Origin: Oscillospiraceae bacterium
Lineage (GTDB): Bacteria; Bacillota; Clostridia; Oscillospirales; CAG-272
DNA: 56,262 nucleotides
Reading direction: 5' to 3'
NCBI GenBank assembly: GCA_015064205.1
Contig: SVSR01000006.1
Location: forward strand, 1-56,262
Part shown: one piece after another, positions 18,121-27,175 of the stretch
How the letters are laid out: each line of letters opens with the position of its first letter
How positions within the stretch are numbered: the first letter of the stretch is position 1
The notes under the pieces: generated by a model
What the model was told of the DNA's origin: nothing
Databases searched by the model: none
The model's input: only the letters and a program-made list of their open reading frames with translations
Position numbers and translations under genes: made by a program

Positions 18121-19257
18121 TTGGATATGAAGGTGCTTATTTTATCTGTAACTGCCGGTCAGGGCCATAATTCAACTGCAAAGGCCATATCTGATTATTT
18201 AACGGGATACGGTGCTGATGTTAGGGTGTTGGATACAATGCGCTATATCAATAGGTTACTTGGAAAAACTGTTGACCTTGGATATTTATTTGTATCAAGT
18301 CGGGCAAAGCTGGCATATAAAGGCGCATACAGACTTGCTGAAATGCGTAAAAAAACAACGATGGATACCAGTCCCGGAGCATTAACAATAAAATTTATTG
18401 CTTCAAAGCTTCAGAAATATATAAGCGCATATAATCCCGATGTTATAATATGTACTCATGTTTTTGCGGGTATGTTTATAAATGTTCTTAAAGAAAGTGA
18501 AAAATTAAAAGCAAAAACTATAGGCATCCTGACTGACTTTGCGTTTCATCCTTATTGGGAAGAGGGCGACAACCTTGATTACATAGTTGTTCCAAGCGAA
18601 AACCTGTATTTTAAGGCTTGTCAGAAGGGATTTGATAAATCTCAGATACTTCCATTTGGAATACCGATAAATCCTAAATTTGAATACTCTATGCCTAAAG
18701 ATGCCGCAAAAAGACATTTCGGTTTGGATTCGGACAAGAAAACTTTGTTATTAATGGGCGGAAGTATGGGGTATGGAAATATCGCGAAGACTTTAAAAAA
18801 ACTTGATGATATTGAAGGTGATTTTCAGATCATCAACATATGCGGTAATAATAAACGGTCAAAAAAGACTATTGATGAAATGATCTTCAAAAAGAAGGTA
18901 TTGAACTTTGGATTTGTTGATTATGTTGATGAGCTTATGGATGCTGCAGATGTTATTGTTACTAAGCCGGGGGGACTTACAAGCTCAGAAGCTATGGCCA
19001 AAGGTCTTCCAATGGTTATAGTTAATCCAATACCCGGTCAGGAGGATAGAAATACTGAATTTTTGCTTAATAACGGCTGTGCTATGGCGGTTTCTCCAAC
19101 ATATGAACTTGAGGAAATAATTTATACCTTGATGAATAATGAAAAGCGCCTTGAAATTATGCGTGAAAGTATAGCTGATATCGCTCGTCCTGATTCAACA
19201 AAGAGATTATGCAATTTTGTTATGGGAATTGAAAAAAAGAAGAGTTTAGTGAATTAA
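18121..19257 (+). CDS. MGDG synthase/UgtP-type diacylglycerol glycosyltransferase
   Basis: GT28-family enzyme likely adding a sugar from a UDP donor to diacylglycerol to make membrane glycolipids. The 378 residues show the MGDG-synthase N-terminal motif SVTAGQGHNSTAKAI near residue 8, the CTHVFAGMF segment near 105, and the C-terminal UDP-binding region KPGGLTSSEAMAKGLP near 280. The TTG at 18121 lies six bases after AAAGGA; an ATG at 18127 is farther from it. It is a single-gene unit with a promoter upstream and a strong terminator downstream. Confidence 0.88.
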   Translation: MDMKVLILSVTAGQGHNSTAKAISDYLTGYGADVRVLDTMRYINRLLGKTVDLGYLFVSSRAKLAYKGAYRLAEMRKKTTMDTSPGALTIKFIASKLQKYISAYNPDVIICTHVFAGMFINVLKESEKLKAKTIGILTDFAFHPYWEEGDNLDYIVVPSENLYFKACQKGFDKSQILPFGIPINPKFEYSMPKDAAKRHFGLDSDKKTLLLMGGSMGYGNIAKTLKKLDDIEGDFQIINICGNNKRSKKTIDEMIFKKKVLNFGFVDYVDELMDAADVIVTKPGGLTSSEAMAKGLPMVIVNPIPGQEDRNTEFLLNNGCAMAVSPTYELEEIIYTLMNNEKRLEIMRESIADIARPDSTKRLCNFVMGIEKKKSLVN

Positions 19258-19278
19258 TCATGTTAGATAAATAAAAAT

Positions 19279-19318
19279 ATGCACCTTTGAATTTCAAGTC
19301 GTCAAAGGTGCATGTTTT
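19279..19318. terminator. Bidirectional terminator
   Basis: Twelve-base arms ATGCACCTTTGA (19279-19290) and TCAAAGGTGCAT (19302-19313) are flanked by T and A runs on the two sides. It serves both the glycosyltransferase gene and the convergent rsmI. Confidence 0.9.
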
Positions 19319-19320
19319 TA

Positions 19321-20214
19321 TTATTTTTTATTTATTTCTTTATAAATACTGCTTTTGGATAATCTCCTGTCTTTTGCAACAGCTTTCATAGCGTCCATTT
19401 TTGCAAAACCGTTTTCAATATAATAATTTACGTGTTGTTCAATTGACATATCACTATAAAAAGCTTTGTCTTTTAGTTCGCTTTCGCTAACTGGCGAAAC
19501 TACTATAACATATTCACCTCTCGGCTCCATTTGACTGTATATGTCAATTGCACCGCGTATGTCAGTTCTTATTACTTCTTCGTTTAATTTTGTTAGTTCG
19601 CGGCATATAGCAATTTTTCTATCTTTGCCAAAGTATTCCTGCATATCAGCTAACGTTTGCTTTAATTTGTGAGGTGCTTCATAGAAAATTAATGTGCGTT
19701 TCTCGCTTGTGACTTCTTCAAGGCGTTTTCTTCGCTCTGATTTATTTGCCGACAAAAAACCTTCAAAGGCAAAGCGGGCAGTGAATAATCCTGAAAGTAT
19801 AAGAGCGTTTATGGCGGCACAAGGCCCGGGCACGCTTGTTATAGTGATGTTACGTTCTATGCACAGAGCTACAAGGTCTTCTCCGGGGTCGCTTATTGCA
19901 GGCGTTCCTGCATCGGTGACAAGAGCACATGACTCGCCTGAAGAGAGGCGGTCGCATATGATGTTGCCACGTTCACGTTTATTGTGCTCGTAGTAGGAAA
20001 CCAGCGGCTTTTTAATTCCTATTTTAGAAAGCAAAAAAGCTGTATTACGAGTATCTTCTGCAGCAATAAAATCAACTTCAGTAAGCGTCTTTATCGCTCT
20101 TTCTGAAAGATCTGACAGATTACCGATTGGTGTTGCTACAAGGTATAAAACGCCCGGTAATATTGCATTTTTTTCGCTTGAATATAATTTATCTGGATTT
20201 TTGATACTGCTCAT
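19321..20214 (-). CDS. rsmI: 16S rRNA (cytidine-1402-2'-O)-methyltransferase RsmI
   Basis: Methylates the ribose of C1402 in the decoding centre. Family landmarks are LYLVATPIGNLSDLSERAI near residue 25, AEDTRNT, VTDAGTPAISDPGEDL and VPGPCAAINALILSGL. Starting at the ATG at 20214, which has GGTGA five bases upstream, gives 297 aa; the upstream ATG at 20232 has no ribosome binding site. The start overlaps the end of the trmN6-like gene by 26 bases; this pair is conserved in Firmicutes. Confidence 0.95.
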   Translation of the reverse strand: MSSIKNPDKLYSSEKNAILPGVLYLVATPIGNLSDLSERAIKTLTEVDFIAAEDTRNTAFLLSKIGIKKPLVSYYEHNKRERGNIICDRLSSGESCALVTDAGTPAISDPGEDLVALCIERNITITSVPGPCAAINALILSGLFTARFAFEGFLSANKSERRKRLEEVTSEKRTLIFYEAPHKLKQTLADMQEYFGKDRKIAICRELTKLNEEVIRTDIRGAIDIYSQMEPRGEYVIVVSPVSESELKDKAFYSDMSIEQHVNYYIENGFAKMDAMKAVAKDRRLSKSSIYKEINKK

Positions 20215-20941
20215 TGAATTCACCGTTTTCATAAATGTATTTTAAGTCATCGGTGTAAGAGAGATCATCGTTATACATAATGAGGGGCTTTGTTATTATC
20301 AGGGACGATGATGCTCCTTTTTTTGCCTCTGTAAGCGCAAGGCAAGGGCCGAGACTTGCTTTTGCATGAACAAAAGTTAGTTTTTTTGGTTCTAGGTTTG
20401 CGTTTCTCATTGCATCAATAAGATCTGTAAGTCTGTCGGGTCTATATACGCAGTAAAAATATCCACCATGCTTTAAAACTCTCTGCGCAGAGTTGCAAAA
20501 ATCGTATATTGTTCCGCAAATCTCATGTCTGGCAACGTTTTTATATAAAGATGCGTTGGTTTTTCCGCTGTCAGATTTCATATAAGGTGGATTTGAAAAA
20601 ACAACGTCGATTTGTTTGCCAAAATATTCATATCCTATTTTTGTAATATCTGTGTTATGCACTTTAATGTATTCTTCAAGGCGGTTTTCAATTATGTTTT
20701 TAGATATTATATCATAAAATTCGCTTTGAATTTCACATGCATGGATTTGTGCATACTTTCTTTTTGCAGCAGACAAAAGAGATATTACTCCGGTACCGCT
20801 TCCAAAATCAGCTGCGATAGCTTTTGGCCTTCTTTTCATATATGCATACAAAAGATAAGCATCGCTTGTGAATGTTAGCCCTTCTTTTTTTTGAAATATT
20901 TTCAAATTCTCGTTAATTTCGGTCAGTATTAAATCACTCAT
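20189..20941 (-). CDS. tRNA1(Val) A37 N6-methyltransferase-like protein (TrmN6-like)
   Basis: Class I SAM methyltransferase. The SAM motif is ADFGSGTGVISL near residue 40 and the catalytic amino-methylation motif is FSNPPYM near residue 110, as expected for N6-adenine methylation. The family's opening (KIFQKKEGLTFTSDAYLLYAYM) follows the ATG at 20941, giving 250 aa. A longer reading from 21043 adds 34 residues of unlike composition. The ribosome binding site at the chosen ATG is weak, and a small CACCG/CGGTG hairpin lies just upstream. Confidence 0.85.
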   Translation of the reverse strand: MSDLILTEINENLKIFQKKEGLTFTSDAYLLYAYMKRRPKAIAADFGSGTGVISLLSAAKRKYAQIHACEIQSEFYDIISKNIIENRLEEYIKVHNTDITKIGYEYFGKQIDVVFSNPPYMKSDSGKTNASLYKNVARHEICGTIYDFCNSAQRVLKHGGYFYCVYRPDRLTDLIDAMRNANLEPKKLTFVHAKASLGPCLALTEAKKGASSSLIITKPLIMYNDDLSYTDDLKYIYENGEFNEQYQKSR

Positions 20942-21111
20942 CGGTAATAGTTTCACCGTTTTACGGTGTTTTTCCTTTAACGTAATTATCGATTTGAAGT
21001 ATAAAAAAATTTTATATGTAAATAATAATTTTGCAAAAGACAAAAGTCGCTTGCCGGCATTAGATTGCGTTTACAATGCTGATAACGTGGTAAATAAGAA
21101 AGGAAAAAGTT

Positions 21112-21255
21112 ATGGATAACAACCAGAACAAGAACCAGAACAACAATCAGAACAGAAACCAGAATAACAGCCAGAACAACAATCAGAACAGAAATCAGAA
21201 TAACAGCCAGAACAACAATCAGAACAAGAATAAGTCTGAAAATTACGAAAGATAA
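21112..21255 (+). CDS. 47-residue Asn/Gln-rich repeat peptide
   Basis: A very small gene with AAAGGA about eight bases before the ATG and a strong terminator after the stop. The product is almost entirely Asn and Gln with spaced Lys, Arg and Ser. It is built from near repeats of NNNQNRNQNNSQN and ends in KSENYER. It has no hydrophobic segment, so it should be soluble and disordered. Similar tiny N/Q-rich proteins occur in Clostridia; a resemblance in composition to small spore proteins (SspE type) is possible but unproven. Translation is supported by the signals at both ends. Confidence 0.75.
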   Translation: MDNNQNKNQNNNQNRNQNNSQNNNQNRNQNNSQNNNQNKNKSENYER

Positions 21256-21277
21256 GTATTATAGTACAAATCTTTCC

Positions 21278-21310
21278 GATGCCTTTGATGTTTGTCAAAG
21301 GCATCTTTTT
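21278..21310 (+). terminator. Terminator after the Asn/Gln-rich gene
   Basis: Eleven-base arms GATGCCTTTGA (21278-21288) and TCAAAGGCATC (21295-21305) with a six-base loop are followed by TTTTT. This is a classic intrinsic terminator. Confidence 0.92.
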
Positions 21311-21315
21311 ATTTA

Positions 21316-22368
21316 TTAAATTACTTTTAATGCTTTCAAGAGTACAGATCCGATAGCATCAGCCATTCTGCTGACTCCAAGGTCATTCGGGTGGCATCCG
21401 TCAACGGTGCAGTCTTCTCTGTCGCGTCCGCCAAACAGCATGTACGAGTCTATATAATAAACGTTGTTATCACCATTTTTGCGTGCGTTGTCATAAGTTG
21501 TAAATATAATGGAGCGTCTGTTGTAATAGTCAATGCCTACATCGGGCTTGCCAACTATTACATACGGTATATCCGGGTGCTTTTTTCTTACTGCCTTATA
21601 TAGCTTTTCATGCGTGTTTAATAATTCTTTATCATTTGCATTGTGATCATAGTCGCTCACAAAAGCGGACATATCAAGGTTTGCAAGATAATTTATCATT
21701 GAATCCTCGCCTTTTGCGCTTCCCGAAAAGCCAAGACAAGTGTAATCAATATTAGATTCACGGCAAATTTTTGCTTCATAAGTTAACCCCGGTCTGCTCA
21801 CGCATCCGCCTTGTGTTATAGATGAACCGTAATATATTATCGGATCAATATTACTATAAGGTGTAGCAGAATTTATTGTATACCCCGGCAGTATTCCTAT
21901 TTCAAGTTTGTTTAAGGGATTATATATAGGAAGATAGAGTGTGATCTCCTTTTCGCCCTCTCCAAGATTTACTATATGGACGCAGTCGCGCTCCGGGTGC
22001 AGTTGAGGCTTTAAGGTTGTACGGTAGACCTCGCACTTTTGATTTCTGCGTACATATACGTCTATTCCCGCCGAGGCTGAAACTGACATGTTTTGATATA
22101 AAATAACTTCATCTTCAATAAAACGTATAGCGATAGAGGATGCATCGGTTGAGAAACGCATTCTTCCGCCTGCGGTGTTAAAATTAAGCGAAGCTACACT
22201 TTTGCCGGTTGCCTCTGCAACGTCTTCGGACAAACGGCAGTATTTTCCAATATTACGTGTCTCGTAAAGGCCGTGTATTGATACACGGTTTATATCAAGT
22301 GCGTCTTTGAAGATATAAGAGCTGACATTAGGACAGTCGTACAAACCGCCCTCGAATTTTCTGTTCAT
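21316..22368 (-). CDS. SGNH/GDSL hydrolase family protein
   Basis: Putative esterase, possibly a carbohydrate esterase. The N-terminal half (about 1-165) looks like a jelly-roll domain. The C-terminal SGNH domain has block I YYGSSITQGG near residue 180 with the nucleophile Ser, and block V DGCHPNDLG near residue 330 with the Asp-His pair. The ATG at 22368 follows AAAGGA and gives 350 aa; a longer version would overlap topB. No signal peptide is visible, so it may be cytoplasmic and act on imported, acylated sugars. It is last in the apgM-lepB-topB operon. Confidence 0.85.
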   Translation of the reverse strand: MNRKFEGGLYDCPNVSSYIFKDALDINRVSIHGLYETRNIGKYCRLSEDVAEATGKSVASLNFNTAGGRMRFSTDASSIAIRFIEDEVILYQNMSVSASAGIDVYVRRNQKCEVYRTTLKPQLHPERDCVHIVNLGEGEKEITLYLPIYNPLNKLEIGILPGYTINSATPYSNIDPIIYYGSSITQGGCVSRPGLTYEAKICRESNIDYTCLGFSGSAKGEDSMINYLANLDMSAFVSDYDHNANDKELLNTHEKLYKAVRKKHPDIPYVIVGKPDVGIDYYNRRSIIFTTYDNARKNGDNNVYYIDSYMLFGGRDREDCTVDGCHPNDLGVSRMADAIGSVLLKALKVI

Positions 22369-22384
22369 TTGGCAAATTCCTTTC

Positions 22385-24613
22385 TTATGTAAGATTATCA
22401 AAAGTTGGTGTTATTGTTTCGAGAAATGCCAGATCGTCACTTGTTGGGATATCGTGGTTTGAAAATCCAGTAGGTGACTTTGATTTTTTTGTATCGATAT
22501 TTTTATCATCAAACATAAAGACTAATTTATTATTTTGAAGCTTTAACTTCGCATCAAATCTGTTCCCTGCTTTTGATACAAAACCTTTAATTCTTGACGA
22601 ATATCCCGTTTCGAGCAAGAGCTTAGCGTTTGCTTTCGAAATCACGCGATTACATAAAAATCCGCTTATTTTGAAATTACAGCCTTCTTTATAGCCCTTG
22701 CAACCGTATCCATATCTGCCCTTTACAACTTCATTGCCACACGTTGGACAAGTGCCGATTAAATCTCCGAAAAAACCGTCGTCAGTATCTGTTTCGGGAG
22801 CGGCATCATTGTGCGTTTTAAATACCTCGCTTATTTCATGCACGGCAAGAGCAACACTTTCTTCTATACTCATATCACCGCGATATACACTTTTCAGCGC
22901 ACGACCCATTTCGCTGGTCTTGTATTTATCCATTGATATGTTCATTCTTCGAAGGGCCTCTATAAGATACTCGCCGTCGGGTAGAATTGTATAAACGTCC
23001 TTATTAAGCTTAATATAATTGCTTTTGCGCGCGTTTTCGATTATACCGGTTCGCGTTGCTTCGGTTCCAAGTTCAAGTCCTTCAAAAATTGCCTTGTAAT
23101 CGTCGTCGTCACTGTCTGTGCTGTCATGGTTTGCTTGCTTTTCTTCCTTAAATGGGTTTTTGAGATAGTTATTCAACGTTTCTATTGTATAATGCTTGGG
23201 CGGCGTCGTTTCTTTTTCAATAGGCTCGAAATTGGTTTGTATTATATCACCTTTATCGAGTTTGGGCAATATTTTGTCTTTTTGATTATAATCGTCAAAT
23301 TTAGTCCAGCCCGGCTCAATAATAGTAGTTCCCTTGAGAGTGAATTCCTCGTATTCTCCGGTTTTTATTTTAATTTCATTTTTTTCAACTTTACATTCTT
23401 CGCTGCAGAATACTGCAACAAATCTGCGCATTATAGTTGAATACACTTGTGTTTCTTCGGAAGAAAGCTTTGTTTTATCCGGAATCTTATACGTTGGTGT
23501 TAGTGCTGAATGTGATTCTATTTTGGAATCGTCAAATATTGTTTTGCTGAATTTGAATTCAACAGGATAACCAAGCTTTTTTACTCCGGATATGATTTTT
23601 TTGACCTTATCCTGCTCTGCCGTTGCAAGGTATTCGCTGTTTGTACGCGGATAGGTGACGTAACCTTCCTCGTAAAGCTTTTGAACTATCGCAAGGCTCT
23701 TTTCCATAGGCATTTTATATTTTTTACCTAGGATATTCTGTAACTTTGAAAGGGAGTATAGCTTTGGTGCAGAAAGATTGTCCTTTTTGCTTTTACGTGA
23801 AATTACAGTTGTATGCACGCTATTATATTTATCGGCATCTGCTTTCGCTTTTTCAATCTCTTTGGCCGAGTATTTATTTTTACTTAAAAGATCGATCTTT
23901 TCACCGTCGCGCTCTGTTTTGCTGGCAATAGAATAATATTTTTCGCTTTTAAAGTTTTTAATAGCCATGTCGCGGTCATAAATGGCCTTAACGATAGGAA
24001 TAATTACACGGCCTACTCTAAGTAGCGTTCCACATTTTAAAGTTGCAAATCGCGTGAGATTAACACCGTACATCCAGTCGATATACGTTCGTGCAAAGCC
24101 TTCGTTTGCAAGGGATTCGTATTCTCTTTCGTCCTTCATATCTGAAAGAGCCGCTCGTATAGTCTCGGGAGTTTGGTCAGGCAGCCATAGCCTCTTGAAT
24201 GATTTTCCGAGCTCAAGTGCACGGGTATTGATTACACAAAGCCTAATTATAATTTCGCCCTCTCTGTCCGAGTCCCCTGCGTTTATAACTGTATCTACAT
24301 CTTCTCTTTCGCAAAGTGCCTTGATTACACCGAATTGTCTTTCAACTCCTGCATCGGTTTTCTTTGACTGATCTTGCCTTAATCTGAATTTGAAACTATT
24401 TGGGAAACAAGGCAAATTATCTAATGTCCAGCGTTTTGTTCCGTCAGGATTTGGCGTATAATCATCAATGTCACAAAGTGAAAACAAATGACCAAATGCC
24501 CAGGTTACGATGTAACCTGAGCCTTCATAGTAACTTTGTTTTTGCGACATATTTCCGATGCTCGACACTATATTACGCGCTAGCGACGGCTTTTCCGCGA
24601 TGATCAGTTTCAT
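22385..24613 (-). CDS. topB: DNA topoisomerase III
   Basis: Type IA topoisomerase that decatenates DNA through single-strand passage. The 742 residues begin with a TOPRIM domain (MKLIIAEKPSLARNI, and the metal-binding DSDREGE near residue 115). The catalytic tyrosine is Tyr321 in YVTYPRTNSEYL. A C-terminal four-cysteine zinc region (CPTCGNEVVKGRYGYGC) lies near residue 625, followed by a basic tail. Topo III copies are often on mobile elements, but this one sits in an apparently chromosomal operon, 11 bases after an unknown membrane protein gene. Confidence 0.93.
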   Translation of the reverse strand: MKLIIAEKPSLARNIVSSIGNMSQKQSYYEGSGYIVTWAFGHLFSLCDIDDYTPNPDGTKRWTLDNLPCFPNSFKFRLRQDQSKKTDAGVERQFGVIKALCEREDVDTVINAGDSDREGEIIIRLCVINTRALELGKSFKRLWLPDQTPETIRAALSDMKDEREYESLANEGFARTYIDWMYGVNLTRFATLKCGTLLRVGRVIIPIVKAIYDRDMAIKNFKSEKYYSIASKTERDGEKIDLLSKNKYSAKEIEKAKADADKYNSVHTTVISRKSKKDNLSAPKLYSLSKLQNILGKKYKMPMEKSLAIVQKLYEEGYVTYPRTNSEYLATAEQDKVKKIISGVKKLGYPVEFKFSKTIFDDSKIESHSALTPTYKIPDKTKLSSEETQVYSTIMRRFVAVFCSEECKVEKNEIKIKTGEYEEFTLKGTTIIEPGWTKFDDYNQKDKILPKLDKGDIIQTNFEPIEKETTPPKHYTIETLNNYLKNPFKEEKQANHDSTDSDDDDYKAIFEGLELGTEATRTGIIENARKSNYIKLNKDVYTILPDGEYLIEALRRMNISMDKYKTSEMGRALKSVYRGDMSIEESVALAVHEISEVFKTHNDAAPETDTDDGFFGDLIGTCPTCGNEVVKGRYGYGCKGYKEGCNFKISGFLCNRVISKANAKLLLETGYSSRIKGFVSKAGNRFDAKLKLQNNKLVFMFDDKNIDTKKSKSPTGFSNHDIPTSDDLAFLETITPTFDNLT

Positions 24614-24624
24614 ATGTAAAATCC

Positions 24625-25950
24625 TTAAAAATATTTTTTCTCAATACCATTTCTGATGCTTGAATGAAGACTGTATGTATATAGATACCACAATACACAT
24701 AATAGAAACTCAAGCATCCATATCTGCGGTATGTGACCGAGATAAATAAAAGTAAAAATCTTTGAAATGCAAGCTGGTACGAATAATATAAATGACACTA
24801 TTGTTCTGCTCTTATATATTCTTATTTGATTGTTGTTAAACTCTTGTATTTTATCACTATTAATCTGTAAGGATTCAATAAGAGCTTCATTTAAGACTAC
24901 ATTATATGTGAGTTTTAACAACATAAAACCGGTTATTAATAATAGTAAAAATTCGATTACTATTATTGTCAGAGTAATAATGAAAAAGTCGTAAGCTTTA
25001 AATGAACGTATTATAGCATCGTAAGAATAATTTGTAATGAATGTTAATCTGAATGCATATGAAGCAATAGATGCTATTATTGAGAGTGCTGAAAATGCTA
25101 TTAAAGATTTTGAAATGTAACCTGATTTTGCAAGAGTTATCGAAGCGAGAAAGACAAACAGAGGCATTATAAATCTAGGTACTATATCCATGCCGTCAAA
25201 AACAATACATACCAGAAAAAGCCCTGAAATTGAAAGCACAAAATAAGCATTAGATATTGAAAGTGCACGATGCTTTCCTGTTTCGATGATTTTTTCTTTA
25301 TATGAATTGTTTATGTTATCAATAAATGTCTTTTCTTTACATATTTTGTTTGTAAACGGTATTATTACATAAAGCCATATTATGCCAATTATCGCGCAGG
25401 CAATTAAACAAACGAGATAGAATAGTGGCTTGAACGACAATAATGTTCTGTGCCCTTCGCTCATAATATTTGAGCTATGGGCGGAAAGCTCTGCAAATTC
25501 AGGAAGTGTTGACAAGAAACAATGTGATACAAAAAAGAAATATGTAAGCTTTTCAACTTTAGCTATTCCCTCTTCGTTCGATCTATCTGAGGTTGCATAA
25601 ATACTATGGCCGTCATAAAGTCCGGCAAGCTCGTTTAAACCTGAAAAAAGATGTCTGATTGCCGGTATGCCCCATATGAGCCGCATTGTATTTACAGCAA
25701 AGGTTATGGTTAATACCATTGTTGAGTCAATATTGGAAATAAGGAATATACAGATAAAGCTTGCAAATGAAAGCCAGGCCATTTTAACTATGCTGTTAGC
25801 CGCATTTTCCATCTGAATAGATAGATGTCGTACTTTTCTTATTGCACTGTAAAGTAAGATCCAGGCAATAAAATCCGGAAAAACATCTATTACGTTGATA
25901 TGCGGATTGAATAGAAAAATAAATGATATTATGTATTTGATACAGTTCAT
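24625..25950 (-). CDS. Unknown polytopic membrane protein (441 aa)
   Basis: I do not recognise a family. About ten hydrophobic segments are visible, the first near residues 5-40 and the last near 415-430, with a soluble loop around residues 105-140 (GLYDGHSIYATSDRSNEEG) and another near 205-225. There is no transporter signature, Walker motif or catalytic motif. The gene is 23 bases after a second unknown membrane gene in the same operon and may work with it. Confidence 0.75.
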   Translation of the reverse strand: MNCIKYIISFIFLFNPHINVIDVFPDFIAWILLYSAIRKVRHLSIQMENAANSIVKMAWLSFASFICIFLISNIDSTMVLTITFAVNTMRLIWGIPAIRHLFSGLNELAGLYDGHSIYATSDRSNEEGIAKVEKLTYFFFVSHCFLSTLPEFAELSAHSSNIMSEGHRTLLSFKPLFYLVCLIACAIIGIIWLYVIIPFTNKICKEKTFIDNINNSYKEKIIETGKHRALSISNAYFVLSISGLFLVCIVFDGMDIVPRFIMPLFVFLASITLAKSGYISKSLIAFSALSIIASIASYAFRLTFITNYSYDAIIRSFKAYDFFIITLTIIVIEFLLLLITGFMLLKLTYNVVLNEALIESLQINSDKIQEFNNNQIRIYKSRTIVSFILFVPACISKIFTFIYLGHIPQIWMLEFLLCVLWYLYTYSLHSSIRNGIEKKYF

Positions 25951-25973
25951 ATGTTCTCCGTATACTATCTGTA

Positions 25974-26543
25974 TTATTTGTGCTTGTGCTTTATTGGCAT
26001 ATCTTCATCTCCCGGCATGCATATGCGCATATATGCATAAAATATTAGCCGGAGCGATCCGATTAGCCATATAATGCTGAAAAGTGCTGACAAAAGTGAA
26101 ATCAAAGGCGTTATTTTAAATGAGAAATATGATGATATTGATGCTGATGCGACGGTCAGATAATATATTATAACAATGATAGTCATGCGGACAGCCTTTA
26201 AATGGACTATACTGTTTTCGGCAATAAGCGCTATTTCAGAGATTCCTTTATACATAAGAAAATTGTAAGTAAAGACTGCAAGAATCATAAATGCTTGCAT
26301 TAGTTTTGAAACATCTTCGGCGGTTGTCGCGAAATTGATTACGACACTTATTGCGTATGATAAAGTCAGGATTATAGAAGCATAGGTTGCAAACACAAAG
26401 GTTTTACTGTGCACGGCTAATTTGCGCGATGCGATATAAAGTAAAACGGTGCCGATAATTCCAACAATGCCAACTATATAATTTGCCCCCGGAGAAAAAC
26501 CGAAGGCAAAAAAGTATGCGCAAAATAAGATTCCAAAACCCAT
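25974..26543 (-). CDS. Unknown membrane protein (189 aa)
   Basis: Small protein with about six hydrophobic segments, starting with GILFCAYFFAFGFSP and ending in a charged tail of KHKHK type. It has no recognisable family motif. It sits between lepB and the larger unknown membrane protein with gaps of 22-23 bases, so the three are probably cotranscribed. Confidence 0.72.
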   Translation of the reverse strand: MGFGILFCAYFFAFGFSPGANYIVGIVGIIGTVLLYIASRKLAVHSKTFVFATYASIILTLSYAISVVINFATTAEDVSKLMQAFMILAVFTYNFLMYKGISEIALIAENSIVHLKAVRMTIIVIIYYLTVASASISSYFSFKITPLISLLSALFSIIWLIGSLRLIFYAYMRICMPGDEDMPIKHKHK

Positions 26544-26565
26544 TACAGTAACTTCCTTGAATACT

Positions 26566-27153
26566 TTAATTTACAGGACCGAATTTAGAAAACGGTCTTA
26601 TTCTGCAGATAACTCTACCAAAAATGTATCGTTTGTCAACCGTTCCTATGTCAGAACTTCTGCTGTCATTAGAGTGATTTCTGTTGTCGCCCATCAGGAA
26701 AACCTCGCCTTCGGGTACTGTGATCGGAAAATCCACATCGTACTCATTCATTCTATATCCGTCCTTATAATTTATATAAGGCTCTATCATAGGATCACCA
26801 TTATTATCTATAAACAATGGTTTGCCGTCAACATATACTATCCAGTTGTCAAAATCAATATCAACGACCTGGCCCTCTGTTGCTATTACACGTTTTACGA
26901 TCGGTTCGTTTATGTGACTGTTTGGCTGTTGAAAAACTACGATGTCGCCTTGCTTTGGAGTGTAAGCAAAATTGCTTACAAAAAGGGTTTCTTTATCAAT
27001 GAGGGTGTTCATCATTGAAGGACCGTCAACAACTGTAAGTCTTCCGATAAACATGAACGTAACTATAGTGATTGTTGCGGCTATTATAATCATTTCAAAA
27101 AAATCGTATAAAAATTTTGCAAGTCGGACGAGTTTTGAATCGGGTGCTAACAT
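26566..27153 (-). CDS. lepB: Type I signal peptidase
   Basis: Membrane-anchored serine protease that removes signal peptides from secreted proteins. The 195 residues have an N-terminal anchor (about 18-38), the catalytic Ser in VVDGPSMMNTL, the catalytic Lys in VKRVIATEGQVVDI, and the conserved MGDNRNHSNDSR box near the C terminus. It lies 22 bases after apgM. It may process the secreted protein encoded at 51986. Confidence 0.95.
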   Translation of the reverse strand: MLAPDSKLVRLAKFLYDFFEMIIIAATITIVTFMFIGRLTVVDGPSMMNTLIDKETLFVSNFAYTPKQGDIVVFQQPNSHINEPIVKRVIATEGQVVDIDFDNWIVYVDGKPLFIDNNGDPMIEPYINYKDGYRMNEYDVDFPITVPEGEVFLMGDNRNHSNDSRSSDIGTVDKRYIFGRVICRIRPFSKFGPVN

Positions 27154-27175
27154 GTAAGTTGCCTTCCTTGATGTT

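Noticed and set aside
21110-21304. A 64-residue Cys/Ser-rich open frame opposite the Asn/Gln-rich gene
   Set aside because: It is the antisense of AAC/CAG-type repeats, has no ribosome binding site, and runs through the terminator stem. The plus-strand gene explains the region.
22385-24613. topB as a sign of an integrative element
   Set aside because: No integrase, relaxase, type IV secretion gene or attachment repeats are nearby, and the flanks are housekeeping genes.
26557-27018. Plus-strand open frame opposite lepB
   Set aside because: The lepB frame carries all catalytic motifs; the opposite frame has no recognisable protein or start signal.
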